64,000 nt of DNA from Streptomyces sp. ISL-87 (GTDB taxonomy: Bacteria > Actinomycetota > Actinomycetes > Streptomycetales > Streptomycetaceae): NCBI RefSeq assembly GCF_018614095.1, contig NZ_JAGGOY010000076.1, positions 1 to 64,000 on the forward strand, in the 5' to 3' direction. Below are positions 44,707 through 53,553 of this stretch, piece after piece. The notes under the pieces were generated by a model. That model was given only the letters and a program-made list of their open reading frames with translations. It had not been told where the DNA came from and did not search any database. A program made the translations under genes and the position numbers. Numbering within the stretch: the first letter of the stretch is position 1; every line of letters starts with the position of its first letter.

Positions 44707-44954
44707 GGGGTGTCCTCCCCGATCACATTGACCTGGAGCGACACGCGGGTCGCCCCGGACTCCAGCGAGTCGCGCAGCAGCGCGGCCACCGCGGTGAGCA
44801 CCTGGTCGGACTCGCCTTCGGCGGTGTTGCCGAACGGGCCGACATCCACCGCGTCCAGCTGGGCCTTCTGGATGACCTCGCGAGCGGCCACGGCATGGGC
44901 GGGGGCCTCTTCGAGATCGAAGGGCTCGGTCGTGAACTCCACTCTCAATCGCAC
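44703..44954 (-). CDS. Thiamine-binding-protein-like (MTH1187/UPF0045 fold)
   Basis: An 83-residue protein that I assign by pattern to the thiamine-binding family PF01910 (YkoF, MTH1187). It keeps the beta-alpha-beta order: RLRVEFTTEPF, HAVAAREVIQKAQLDAVDV, then GPFGNTAEGESDQVLTAVAA, equivalent to GPMGTxxEGxxDEVLxAV of the family, and a final GATRVSLQVNV strand. A GTG at 44954 is the better start; an ATG three codons earlier exists. It is coupled to the YheO-like regulator and divergent from hyi-glxR. Since glyoxylate carboligase of this pathway uses thiamine diphosphate, a thiamine-sensing role is attractive but unproven. Confidence 0.6.
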   Translation of the reverse strand: MRLRVEFTTEPFDLEEAPAHAVAAREVIQKAQLDAVDVGPFGNTAEGESDQVLTAVAALLRDSLESGATRVSLQVNVIGEDTP

Positions 44955-44999
44955 GCAGGTCAACCTACTGCGCAGTCACGATTTTTCGTCAGTCCGTAC

Positions 45000-45064
45000 T
45001 TGACATCTACGGCGAGCCCGATGCAGTCTTCCATCAAGCAGAAACTAACTTCCGCAATACGGAA
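45000..45064 (+). promoter_or_regulatory. hyi promoter and TTCCG-N5-CGGAA operator
   Basis: TTGACA (45000-45005), 18-bp spacer, weak CAGTCT (45024-45029). TTCCGCAATACGGAA occupies 45050-45064; its right half merges with GGAAGGAG, the hyi ribosome site. The palindrome is therefore downstream of the transcript start and could act on DNA as a roadblock or in RNA over the ribosome site. Confidence 0.65.
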
Positions 45065-45080
45065 GGAGCGCACACCCCTC

Positions 45081-45914
45081 ATGGGATACACGGACCAGCG
45101 CTTCGATGTAAACCTTTCGATCCTCTTCACGGAACTCCCGCTCCTGGAGCGTCCCGCGGCTGCCGCCGCGGCGGGCTTCACGGCGGTCGAGCTGTGGTGG
45201 CCCTGGATCGAGACCCCCACCCCCGCTCAGGCCGAGCTCGACGCCCTCAAGAAGGCTCTCGAGGACGCCGGCACCCAGCTGGTGGGCCTGAACTTCTACG
45301 CCGGCCAGCTGCCGGGCCCGGACCGCGGTGCGGTTTCGGTACCCGGTGAGGAGTCGGACCGCTTCAACGCCAACATCAACGTGGCCGCGGACTTCGCCGC
45401 CTCGGTCGGCTGCAAGGCGCTGAACGCCCTCTACGGCAACCGCGTCGAGGGTGTGGACCCGGCGGTTCAGGACGAGCTGGCCCTCAAGAACCTGGTCGTG
45501 GCCGCTCAGGCCGCCGACCGTGTGGGTGCGATCCTCCTGATCGAGACCCTCAACAAGCCCGAGTCGCCGCTCTACCCGCTGGTGAGCGCCCCGGCCGGCA
45601 TCGAGGTAGTGGACAAGGTGAACGAGGCCACCGGCCTCGGGAACGCCAAGTTCCTGCTCGACCTGTACCACCTGGCGATGAACGATGAGGACCTCTCCGA
45701 GGTCATCGAAAAGTACGCCGCCAAGACCGGGCACGTCCAGATCGCGGACAAGCCGGGACGCGGTGCCCCCGGCACCGGCGAGCTGCCCCTCGAGGAGCTG
45801 CTCGACCAGCTGAAGAAGGCCGGATACGAGGGCTACGTAGGCCTGGAGTACAAGGCCGCCGACGCCGCCGCCTCGTTCGCGTGGCTGCCGGCGGAGGCCC
45901 GCGCCGCCAAGTAG
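45081..45914 (+). CDS. hyi: Hydroxypyruvate isomerase
   Basis: A 277-residue TIM-barrel enzyme that interconverts hydroxypyruvate and tartronate semialdehyde. Xylose-isomerase-like-fold marks: FTAVELWWPWIETPT, LNFYAGQLPGPDRG, LLIETLNKPESPLY, LDLYHLAMNDEDL, HVQIADKPGRGAPGTGEL and VGLEYKAAD with the metal-binding Glu. ATG at 45081 with GGAAGGAG upstream. First gene of hyi-glxR. It serves the glycerate branch that starts with glyoxylate carboligase. Confidence 0.95.
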   Translation: MGYTDQRFDVNLSILFTELPLLERPAAAAAAGFTAVELWWPWIETPTPAQAELDALKKALEDAGTQLVGLNFYAGQLPGPDRGAVSVPGEESDRFNANINVAADFAASVGCKALNALYGNRVEGVDPAVQDELALKNLVVAAQAADRVGAILLIETLNKPESPLYPLVSAPAGIEVVDKVNEATGLGNAKFLLDLYHLAMNDEDLSEVIEKYAAKTGHVQIADKPGRGAPGTGELPLEELLDQLKKAGYEGYVGLEYKAADAAASFAWLPAEARAAK

Positions 45915-45989
45915 GCGGACAAAGTCCAGGCGATCAGCCAGGCACGTCACGCACTTTTCGTACAAAGCATTAAGAGAAGGACCCTCATC

Positions 45990-46880
45990 ATGAGCACCCT
46001 CCCCAAGATTGCCTGGATCGGTCTCGGAATCATGGGCTCCCCCATGGCCGAGAACCTCCTGAAGGCCGGCTACTCGGTCACCGGCTTCACCCTGGAGCAG
46101 GACAAGCTGGACCGCCTGGCCGCCGCCGGCGGTTCCGCGGCCGGCTCGATCGCCGAGGCCGTCAAGGACGCCGACGTCATCATCACGATGGTTCCCGCCT
46201 CCCCGCAGGTCGAGGCCATCTCCTACGGTGAGAACGGCATCCTCGAGAACGCGAAGTCCGGCGCGCTGATCATCGACATGTCGTCGATCACCCCGCAGAC
46301 CTCGATCGACCTCGCGAAGAACGCCGCCGAGAAGGGCATCCGCGTCATCGACGCCCCGGTGTCCGGCGGCGAGGCCGGCGCCATCGAGGCCGTCCTGTCG
46401 ATCATGGTGGGTGGCGAGCAGGCCGACTTCGACGAGGCCCTGCCGGTCCTCCAGGCGCTCGGCAAGACCATCGTCCTGTGTGGTCCGCACGGCTCCGGCC
46501 AGACGGTGAAGGCTGCCAACCAGCTCATCGTCGCGGTGAACATCCAGGCGTGCGCCGAGGCCGTCGTCTTCCTCGAGAAGTCGGGCGTGAACCTCCAGGC
46601 CGCGCTGGACGTCCTCAACGGTGGTCTGGCCGGCTCCACGGTCCTGACCCGCAAGAAGGACAACTTCCTGAACCGCGACTTCAAGCCCGGTTTCCGGATC
46701 GACCTGCACCACAAGGACATGGGCATCGTCACCGACGCCGCCCGCAATGTCGGTGCGGCCCTCCCGGTCGGCGCGGTCGTCGCCCAGCTGGTCGCCTCGC
46801 TGCGCGCCCAGGGTGACGGTGGCCTGGACCACTCGGCCCTGCTCCGCGCGGTCGAGCGCCTCTCCGGCGCCCAGATCTGA
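45990..46880 (+). CDS. glxR: Tartronate semialdehyde reductase
   Basis: A 296-residue beta-hydroxyacid dehydrogenase that reduces tartronate semialdehyde to glycerate. Cofactor motif WIGLGIMGSPMAENLLKAG, substrate motif DAPVSGGEAGAIE, catalytic Lys in GSGQTVKAANQL, and the C-terminal KDMGIVTDAAR. It follows hyi by 75 bp with AGAGAAGGA upstream of the ATG, and together with hyi and gcl forms the glycerate pathway. Confidence 0.96.
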   Translation: MSTLPKIAWIGLGIMGSPMAENLLKAGYSVTGFTLEQDKLDRLAAAGGSAAGSIAEAVKDADVIITMVPASPQVEAISYGENGILENAKSGALIIDMSSITPQTSIDLAKNAAEKGIRVIDAPVSGGEAGAIEAVLSIMVGGEQADFDEALPVLQALGKTIVLCGPHGSGQTVKAANQLIVAVNIQACAEAVVFLEKSGVNLQAALDVLNGGLAGSTVLTRKKDNFLNRDFKPGFRIDLHHKDMGIVTDAARNVGAALPVGAVVAQLVASLRAQGDGGLDHSALLRAVERLSGAQI

Positions 46881-47016
46881 TCTCGGATCTGAGCGCCTCC
46901 GCTCCCCCTCGTTCGTTCAGGGGGACCTGAGTTTCCGGATGGTGCCGGTGCTGACACCTGTCCTGTCGCGCCCAAGCGCCGGCACCGTCCGGATTACCCT
47001 CTCCTCACTTTTTCTT

Positions 47017-47106
47017 TTCAACAAACTGTTGACGTCGCGTTCACGCCGAAATTAGGCTGTTCCGCATGACGGAAGACGGATTCCGTCAGCAGTTCCCCGT
47101 ACGGAA
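47017..47106 (+). promoter_or_regulatory. Catalase promoter carrying both operator types
   Basis: TTCAACAAACTGTTGAC (47017-47033) overlaps the -35 TTGACG (47029-47034). After 18 bp comes a consensus -10 TAGGCT (47053-47058). TTCCGCATGACGGAA (47060-47074) covers the expected start point, and a related TTCCC-CGTA-CGGAA (47093-47106) runs into the GGAAGG ribosome site. This is the only promoter in the window with both palindromes. Confidence 0.85.
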
Positions 47107-47113
47107 GGTCACC

Positions 47114-48571
47114 ATGTCGAAGCGCACGCTGACGACCGAGTCTGGCGCCCCGGTCGCCGACAACCAGAACTCCGCTACCGCCGGCGTCGGTGGCCCGCTC
47201 CTGGTCCAGGACCAGCAGCTCCTTGAGAAGCTTGCCCGCTTCAACCGTGAGCGCATCCCGGAGCGTGTGGTGCACGCCCGCGGCTCGGCCGCGTACGGCT
47301 ACTTCGAGGTGACCGACGACGTCACCGCGTACACCAGCGCCGCGTTCCTGAACACGGTCGGCAAGAAGACCGAGACCTTCCTGCGGTTCTCCACCGTGGC
47401 CGACTCGCTGGGCGGCGCGGACGCGGTCCGCGACCCGCGCGGCTTCGCGCTGAAGTTCTACACCGAAGAGGGCAACTACGACCTCGTCGGCAACAACACC
47501 CCGGTGTTCTTCATCAAGGACCCGATCAAGTTCCCCGACTTCATCCACTCCCAGAAGCGCGACCCCTTCACGGGCAAGCAGGAGCCGGACAACGTCTGGG
47601 ACTTCTGGGCGCACGCCCCCGAGGCGACGCACCAGATCACCTGGCTGATGGGTGACCGCGGTATCCCGGCGTCGTACCGTCACATGAACGGCTACGGCTC
47701 CCACACGTACCAGTGGACCAACGAGGCGGGCGAGGCCTTCTTCGTCAAGTACCACTTCAAGACGAACCAGGGCATCCGCTGCCTGTCGGGCGAGCAGGCC
47801 GCCGAGCTCGTCGGCAAGGACGCCAACTCGCACCAGACCGACCTGCTCCAGGCGATCGAGCGCGGCGTGAACCCGAGCTGGACCCTCTACGTCCAGATCA
47901 TGCCGGCCGCCGAGGCCGCGGACTACCGCTTCAACCCGTTCGACCTCACCAAGGTGTGGCCGCACAGCGACTACCCGCTCCAGCGCGTGGGCCGCCTGGT
48001 CCTCGACCGCAACCCGGACAACGTCTTCGCCGAGGTCGAGCAGTCCGCCTTCTCCCCGAACAACTTCGTCCCGGGCATCACCGCCTCGCCGGACAAGATG
48101 CTCCAGGGCCGTCTCTTCGCGTACGCCGACGCCCAGCGCTACCGCCTCGGTGTGAACCACACCCTGCTGCCGGTCAACGCCCCGAAGGCGACGAAGGCCG
48201 AGAACTACGGCCGCGACGGTGTCATGGCGCTGCGCAACGGCTCGCGCCACGACAAGAACTACGAGCCCAACTCGTACCAGGGCCCGGCCGAGACCGGTCT
48301 GGCGCTGGGCGCCCCGAAGGCCGTCTCCGGCTACACGGGCACCCACGAGGCCCCGGCCCACACCAAGGACGACGACTTCTTCCAGGCCGGTGAGCTGTAC
48401 CGCCTGATGTCGGAGGCCGAGAAGCAGCGTCTGGTGGCGAACATCGCCGGCGGTCTGTCTCAGGTCACCCTGGAAGACGTCATCGAGAAGAACCTGGCTC
48501 ACTTCCACGCCGCCGACGCCGACTACGGCAAGCGCGTCGAGGAGGCCGTCCGCGCCCTGCGCGACGCCTGA
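47114..48571 (+). CDS. katA: Catalase, small-subunit monofunctional
   Basis: A 485-residue heme catalase that breaks down H2O2. Active-site His in RERIPERVVHARGSAAYGYF, Asn in NNTPVFFIKDPIKFPD, and the proximal Tyr in RLFAYADAQRYRLG. The N-terminal TTESGAPVADNQNSATAG and the short length place it in clade 3. ATG at 47114 (MSKRTLTTESG) with GGAAGG five bases upstream; the earlier ATG at 47066 lies inside an operator. Its regulation together with urate operon promoters suggests it protects against H2O2 from urate oxidase. Confidence 0.96.
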   Translation: MSKRTLTTESGAPVADNQNSATAGVGGPLLVQDQQLLEKLARFNRERIPERVVHARGSAAYGYFEVTDDVTAYTSAAFLNTVGKKTETFLRFSTVADSLGGADAVRDPRGFALKFYTEEGNYDLVGNNTPVFFIKDPIKFPDFIHSQKRDPFTGKQEPDNVWDFWAHAPEATHQITWLMGDRGIPASYRHMNGYGSHTYQWTNEAGEAFFVKYHFKTNQGIRCLSGEQAAELVGKDANSHQTDLLQAIERGVNPSWTLYVQIMPAAEAADYRFNPFDLTKVWPHSDYPLQRVGRLVLDRNPDNVFAEVEQSAFSPNNFVPGITASPDKMLQGRLFAYADAQRYRLGVNHTLLPVNAPKATKAENYGRDGVMALRNGSRHDKNYEPNSYQGPAETGLALGAPKAVSGYTGTHEAPAHTKDDDFFQAGELYRLMSEAEKQRLVANIAGGLSQVTLEDVIEKNLAHFHAADADYGKRVEEAVRALRDA

Positions 48572-48583
48572 GCCGCAAAGCTG

Positions 48584-48618
48584 CACCGGGGGCCTGACGG
48601 GAGGTCAGGCCCCGGGTG
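48584..48618 (+). terminator. Terminator hairpin after the catalase gene
   Basis: CACCGGGGGCCTGAC (48584-48598) pairs with GTCAGGCCCCGGGTG (48604-48618), one mismatch, loop of five. It starts 12 bp after the stop. Confidence 0.88.
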
Positions 48619-48791
48619 TTGAGCCCGAGCCGCGGACCCGGATGAGGGGTGGTACGCGGTAAGGGCAGGACGAGGACCGTGGTGGGCGTCGAGCCAGTGC
48701 GGTGGTAATGGGTTCCGAGGCCCGTCTCTTGACCTGAGGGAGACGATGCCGACGTTCTCGTCGCCGCCCACCGCGGTCCCAGCCATTCCTT

Positions 48792-48826
48792 GTGTATAGG
48801 GGCCACGCACAGAGCCCCCTATACAC
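48792..48826. repeat. 11-bp inverted repeat in a gene-free stretch
   Basis: GTGTATAGGGG (48792-48802) is inverted at 48816-48826 with a 13-base spacer. The left arm overlaps the stop of a 17-codon reading frame (48746-48799, GAGGGAG upstream). The 48619-48940 stretch holds no other coding or structural signal that I can support. Confidence 0.7.
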
Positions 48827-48940
48827 GGGGACACCTCCCACCATCTCCGGCCGTCGGGTTCCCCCCGCGGCCACAAACACTCCGCCCGGCGGTGCGAACG
48901 TCCTGTCGCGCCAGCCTCGCTCCGTCGGGCGGTCACACTC

Positions 48941-48978
48941 AAAGCGCCGAGTCACGGACGGTCCCGTGACTCGGTGCT
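48941..48978 (-). terminator. Terminator hairpin after the MFS pseudogene
   Basis: 48941-48956 pairs with 48963-48978 (16 bp, one G-U), loop of six. It begins 3 bp past the stop of the minus-strand MFS remnant, so the ancestral gene had its own terminator. Confidence 0.85.
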
Positions 48979-48981
48979 TTG

Positions 48982-49389
48982 TCATGCCCGGGCGTGCCGG
49001 GGAAGACGGGTGGAGAGGACGAGGGCGGCCGCCAGCAGGGCCACCGTCACCAGGGCCGTGCCGGACAGGGCGGCGGATGGCGGGCGGCCGTGTTCGGTGA
49101 AGGCCGACCAGACCGTGACCAGCAGGGCCACGCCCACCGCGTTGGCCAGTTGCTGCACCGCGTTGATGCCCGCCCCTTCGGGGGACAGCCCCAACGGGCC
49201 CTGGAGGAACAGGGACAGCACCAGCATCAGGCCGGTGAACGAGGCGAAGAAGACGACCGCGACCAGGATTCCGCTGGTGTAGCCCCGGTTGGTGAGCAGG
49301 CTGGGGGCCATCAGGGGTGAGGGGCGCCGGCGCTGGAGCCGACAGAAGAACAGGAAGCCGAGGGGGCCTGCGGCCAGCAGGACGAACAC
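48982..49389 (-). pseudogene. Truncated MFS drug-transporter gene
   Basis: About 135 residues of an EmrB/QacA-type (14-helix) efflux protein. It begins inside a membrane helix (FVLLAAGPLGFLFFCRLQRR), continues with PLMAPSLLTNRGYTSGILVA and FTGLMLVLSLFLQGPLGLSP, then jumps to NAVQQLANAVGVALLVTV. In intact homologues about 100 residues lie between LGLSPEGAG and NAVQQL, so there is an internal in-frame deletion as well as loss of roughly the first half. It cannot form a working transporter. It abuts a TetR remnant on the other strand. Confidence 0.8.
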
Positions 49390-49391
49390 CG

Positions 49392-49853
49392 CTCACTACG
49401 AACACTTCAAGGACCGGGCGGACCTGATCCGGCGCACCCTCGCCTTCATCAGTGACCGCACCACCGGTTACACCGATGAGGCCACGGCGGACACCGAGGA
49501 CGCCCGCGGCGTCCTCCTCCAGCTGCTCCTGAGCGAGCTCCAGGACACCGACCGGGTCCGCGGGAACAGCATCGCCTGGGGCGAGCTGCGGGCCAGCGCC
49601 ATCTTCGACACCGATCTGCGCGAGACCCTGGCCGAGTCCACGCGCAGCTGGTCCCAGGACACCGCCGACGCCATCTCGGACGCCCAGGCGGCCGGCCTGG
49701 CCGCTCTGCACGTCACGCCGCTGGACGCAGCCGAGCGGCTCACCGCCCTGGTGGAGGGCCTCAGCGAGCGCTGGCTGAGCGGTTCGCTCACCCTGGACCC
49801 GGGCCCGCGAGCTGTTTGCCGGCGCGGTGGACGCGGAGCTCGGGCCCGAGTAG
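49392..49853 (+). pseudogene. Truncated and frameshifted TetR-type regulator gene
   Basis: The frame opens at the end of a TetR helix-turn-helix (YEHFKDRADLIRRTLAFI) and continues through a helical ligand domain (LLQLLLSELQDTDRVRGN, LRETLAESTRSWSQDTADAI). The first 40-50 residues, which hold the DNA-binding helices, are missing. Near 49797 a single extra C shifts the frame: without it the sequence reads LDRARELFAGAVDAELGPE and stops at 49853, a normal TetR ending. As it stands the frame runs on to 49867. With the facing MFS remnant it is what is left of a divergent repressor-efflux pair. Confidence 0.78.
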
Positions 49854-49921
49854 CACAGCCCGAGTAGCTAGTCCGAGTGACAGAACCCGAGTGACAAGAG
49901 CCCAGGCGGGCGTTACGCACA

Positions 49922-49959
49922 ACGACCCCCGTTCCTCCTCAGGGAGGGACGGGGGCCGT
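49922..49959 (-). terminator. Terminator hairpin after gcl
   Basis: CCCCCGTTCCTCC (from 49926) pairs with GGGAGGGACGGGGG across a three-base loop, with one G-U pair. It lies about 60 bp past the gcl stop. A direct repeat of CTAAACCAG follows between it and gcl. Confidence 0.6.
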
Positions 49960-50016
49960 CGGGCTAAACCAGCTGGACCAGCTAAACCAGTTGGACCGGC
50001 ACTACTGCCTTCGCGA

Positions 50017-51804
<1,788 letters not shown>

Positions 51805-51836
51805 CGAGTTCTCCTGCGGGTCTGGCGGTCAGGCTT

Positions 51837-51902
51837 TTCCGTAATCCGGAAGTTTTGTTCTGCTATACGGAACAAGCTAAGTGGCGGCTCCGCGCACGTC
51901 AA
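51837..51902 (-). promoter_or_regulatory. gcl promoter with two TTCCG-N5-CGGAA operators
   Basis: On the minus strand: -35 TTGACG (51902-51897), 17-bp spacer, -10 TAGCTT (51879-51874). A near-palindrome TTCCG-N5-CAGAA (51872-51858) covers the predicted start point and a perfect TTCCG-N5-CGGAA (51851-51837) follows six bases later. The arrangement mirrors the catalase promoter. Confidence 0.8.
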
Positions 51903-52061
51903 GGCGGTACGGGACCCCGGAAGCCACCAAAAGCCGCGTCTTGTTCCGTGAGTTGCACAAATGGCCGGGACATCGGCCCGGACAAGGCGGGCACGGTCGC
52001 CGTGACGGTCGCCGGTGGTGGAGCATGTACCTACGCACAGCGACGAGGGGGTCCAGGTCTC

Positions 52062-52922
52062 ATGGCGGAAGCGGTACCAGTGCGCTGCCCGGCGTGCCTG
52101 CGCGAGAACAGCTACACCGCCCCGGTTTTCCCGTGTGCCTGCGGGAGTCCGGTCACGCCGCCGCTGGACTTGGCGGCGCCAGCCGTGCCACTGACCCATC
52201 GGACCTGGTCGGAGAGCTGGGTGACGGCGCGGTGCGCGTCCTGCGGGCGGGAGAGCGAGTGGCCGCATCCCGAGGTGGGGTGCGGCTCGTGCGGGACGGT
52301 GGTACGGATCCCGGTGCACGCACCGGGAGAGGTAGGGGCGGGCACGCCCCGGACCGCTCCGCGGTCGGCGGGCGCGCAGGCGGAGGAACCGCAGCCGCAG
52401 GACCCGCAGGCACAGGACCCGCAGGCGCATGACCCGCGCCCGGGGAATCCCCGGCCGGGGGACCCGCGGCGGCCGGACCCGTCCGGCACGAATCCGGCGC
52501 ACGGAGCACCGCCGCCGGGCGCGCCGCCCGTCCCGCGGCCCGCGTTCCGGCCGGTGACCATCCGTACCGCACGCGACGCGGTGGCCACGGCCGCGCTGTA
52601 CCTGCGCTGGCTCGGCTTCCAAGACGTACGGCAGCCCGACGGGCGGCCGATCCCCTCGGCGGCGGTGGACCTGAGGGCTCCCGGGCTGGTCGCGCAGGTG
52701 GACCCGACCACCGCGCCGGCCGGGCTGCGGGCGGTGGAGTGCGTGTGGCTGAACGGATTGACAGCTTCCGCGACCAGCGTCTACTTCGCACTCGCCGGGT
52801 ACACGGAGGACGCCCGGACCCGGGCGGACGAGCTGGGGATACCGCTGTTCGTCATGGATCTCACCGGCATGCCGCAGCCGGTCAACGACCCGGCGGACCA
52901 GCTGATGGGTGCGGGGGCCTAG
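52062..52922 (+). CDS. Zinc-ribbon protein with restriction-endonuclease-like C-terminus
   Basis: A 286-residue cytosolic protein with three parts. Residues 6-75 hold paired cysteines (RCPACLRENSYTAPVFPCAC, ARCASCGRE, GCGSCGTVV) forming one or two zinc ribbons. Residues about 95-160 are a Pro/Gln/Asp-rich linker with a repeated QAQDP/PRPGDP unit. The C-terminal 120 residues (ATAALYLRWLGFQDVRQPDG, DLRAPGLVAQVDP, SVYFALAGYTEDARTRADEL, GIPLFVMDLTG) have the secondary-structure order of Mrr-type endonuclease domains, though the D-QxK catalytic set is not intact. ATG at 52062. Function unknown. Confidence 0.7.
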   Translation: MAEAVPVRCPACLRENSYTAPVFPCACGSPVTPPLDLAAPAVPLTHRTWSESWVTARCASCGRESEWPHPEVGCGSCGTVVRIPVHAPGEVGAGTPRTAPRSAGAQAEEPQPQDPQAQDPQAHDPRPGNPRPGDPRRPDPSGTNPAHGAPPPGAPPVPRPAFRPVTIRTARDAVATAALYLRWLGFQDVRQPDGRPIPSAAVDLRAPGLVAQVDPTTAPAGLRAVECVWLNGLTASATSVYFALAGYTEDARTRADELGIPLFVMDLTGMPQPVNDPADQLMGAGA

Positions 52923-53025
52923 GCTCGGAGGCGATACCTGTTGCCGCTGCCGGTTGCCGCTGCCTGTTGCCTGTTGCCTGTCGGCTATTGCCCGGCGATC
53001 AGCCCTTCCTGCCGAGGAGATCCCC

Positions 53026-53514
53026 TTGAGCCTGTACGACATCCCGCTGACCTCCCTGTCCGACGAGCCCACCAGCCTCGCGGCCTTCAAGGGCAAGGCG
53101 ATCCTGCTGGTCAACACCGCCTCGCAGTGTGGGCTCACGCCGCAGTACTCCGGGCTGGCCCGGCTGCAGTTCAAGTACGCCGAGAAGGGCTTCACGGTCA
53201 TCGGTGTACCGTGCAACCAGTTCGGCGGCCAGGAGCCGGGCACCGCGGACGACATCCAGACGTTCTGCGCGGCCGGGTTCGGCGTGACCTTCCCGATGCT
53301 GGAGAAGTCCGAGGTCAACGGCGAGAACCGGCACCCGCTGTACGAGGAGCTGGTGAAGAACCCGGACTCCGAGGGCGAGGCGGGGGACATCCAGTGGAAC
53401 TTCGAGAAGTTCCTGATCTCCCCCGCCGGCGAGGTCGTCGGCCGGTTCCGTCCGCGCACCGAGCCCGAGTCCCCCGAGCTCGTCGCCGCGATCGAGGCGC
53501 AGCTGCCCGCGTAA
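53026..53514 (+). CDS. Glutathione peroxidase-family peroxidase
   Basis: A 162-residue thiol peroxidase. Peroxidatic Cys in LLVNTASQCGLTPQY near residue 37, Gln in CNQFGGQEPG, and Trp in IQWNFEKFLI complete the catalytic triad; LARLQFKYAEKGFTVIGVPC is standard. As actinomycetes lack glutathione, such enzymes normally use thioredoxin. The start is TTG at 53026, with GAGGAG six bases upstream; no ATG or GTG fits the conserved N-terminus. A CTGTTGC-type low-complexity run (52930-52990) precedes it. Confidence 0.93.
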   Translation: MSLYDIPLTSLSDEPTSLAAFKGKAILLVNTASQCGLTPQYSGLARLQFKYAEKGFTVIGVPCNQFGGQEPGTADDIQTFCAAGFGVTFPMLEKSEVNGENRHPLYEELVKNPDSEGEAGDIQWNFEKFLISPAGEVVGRFRPRTEPESPELVAAIEAQLPA

Positions 53515-53553
53515 GGCCGCTCCGTCGCTCAGCTCGGCTGGCCTCGGCTCAGC

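Noticed and set aside
45024..45080. Riboswitch in the hyi leader sensing thiamine diphosphate
   Set aside because: The leader is under 60 bases and lacks the conserved THI-box segments.
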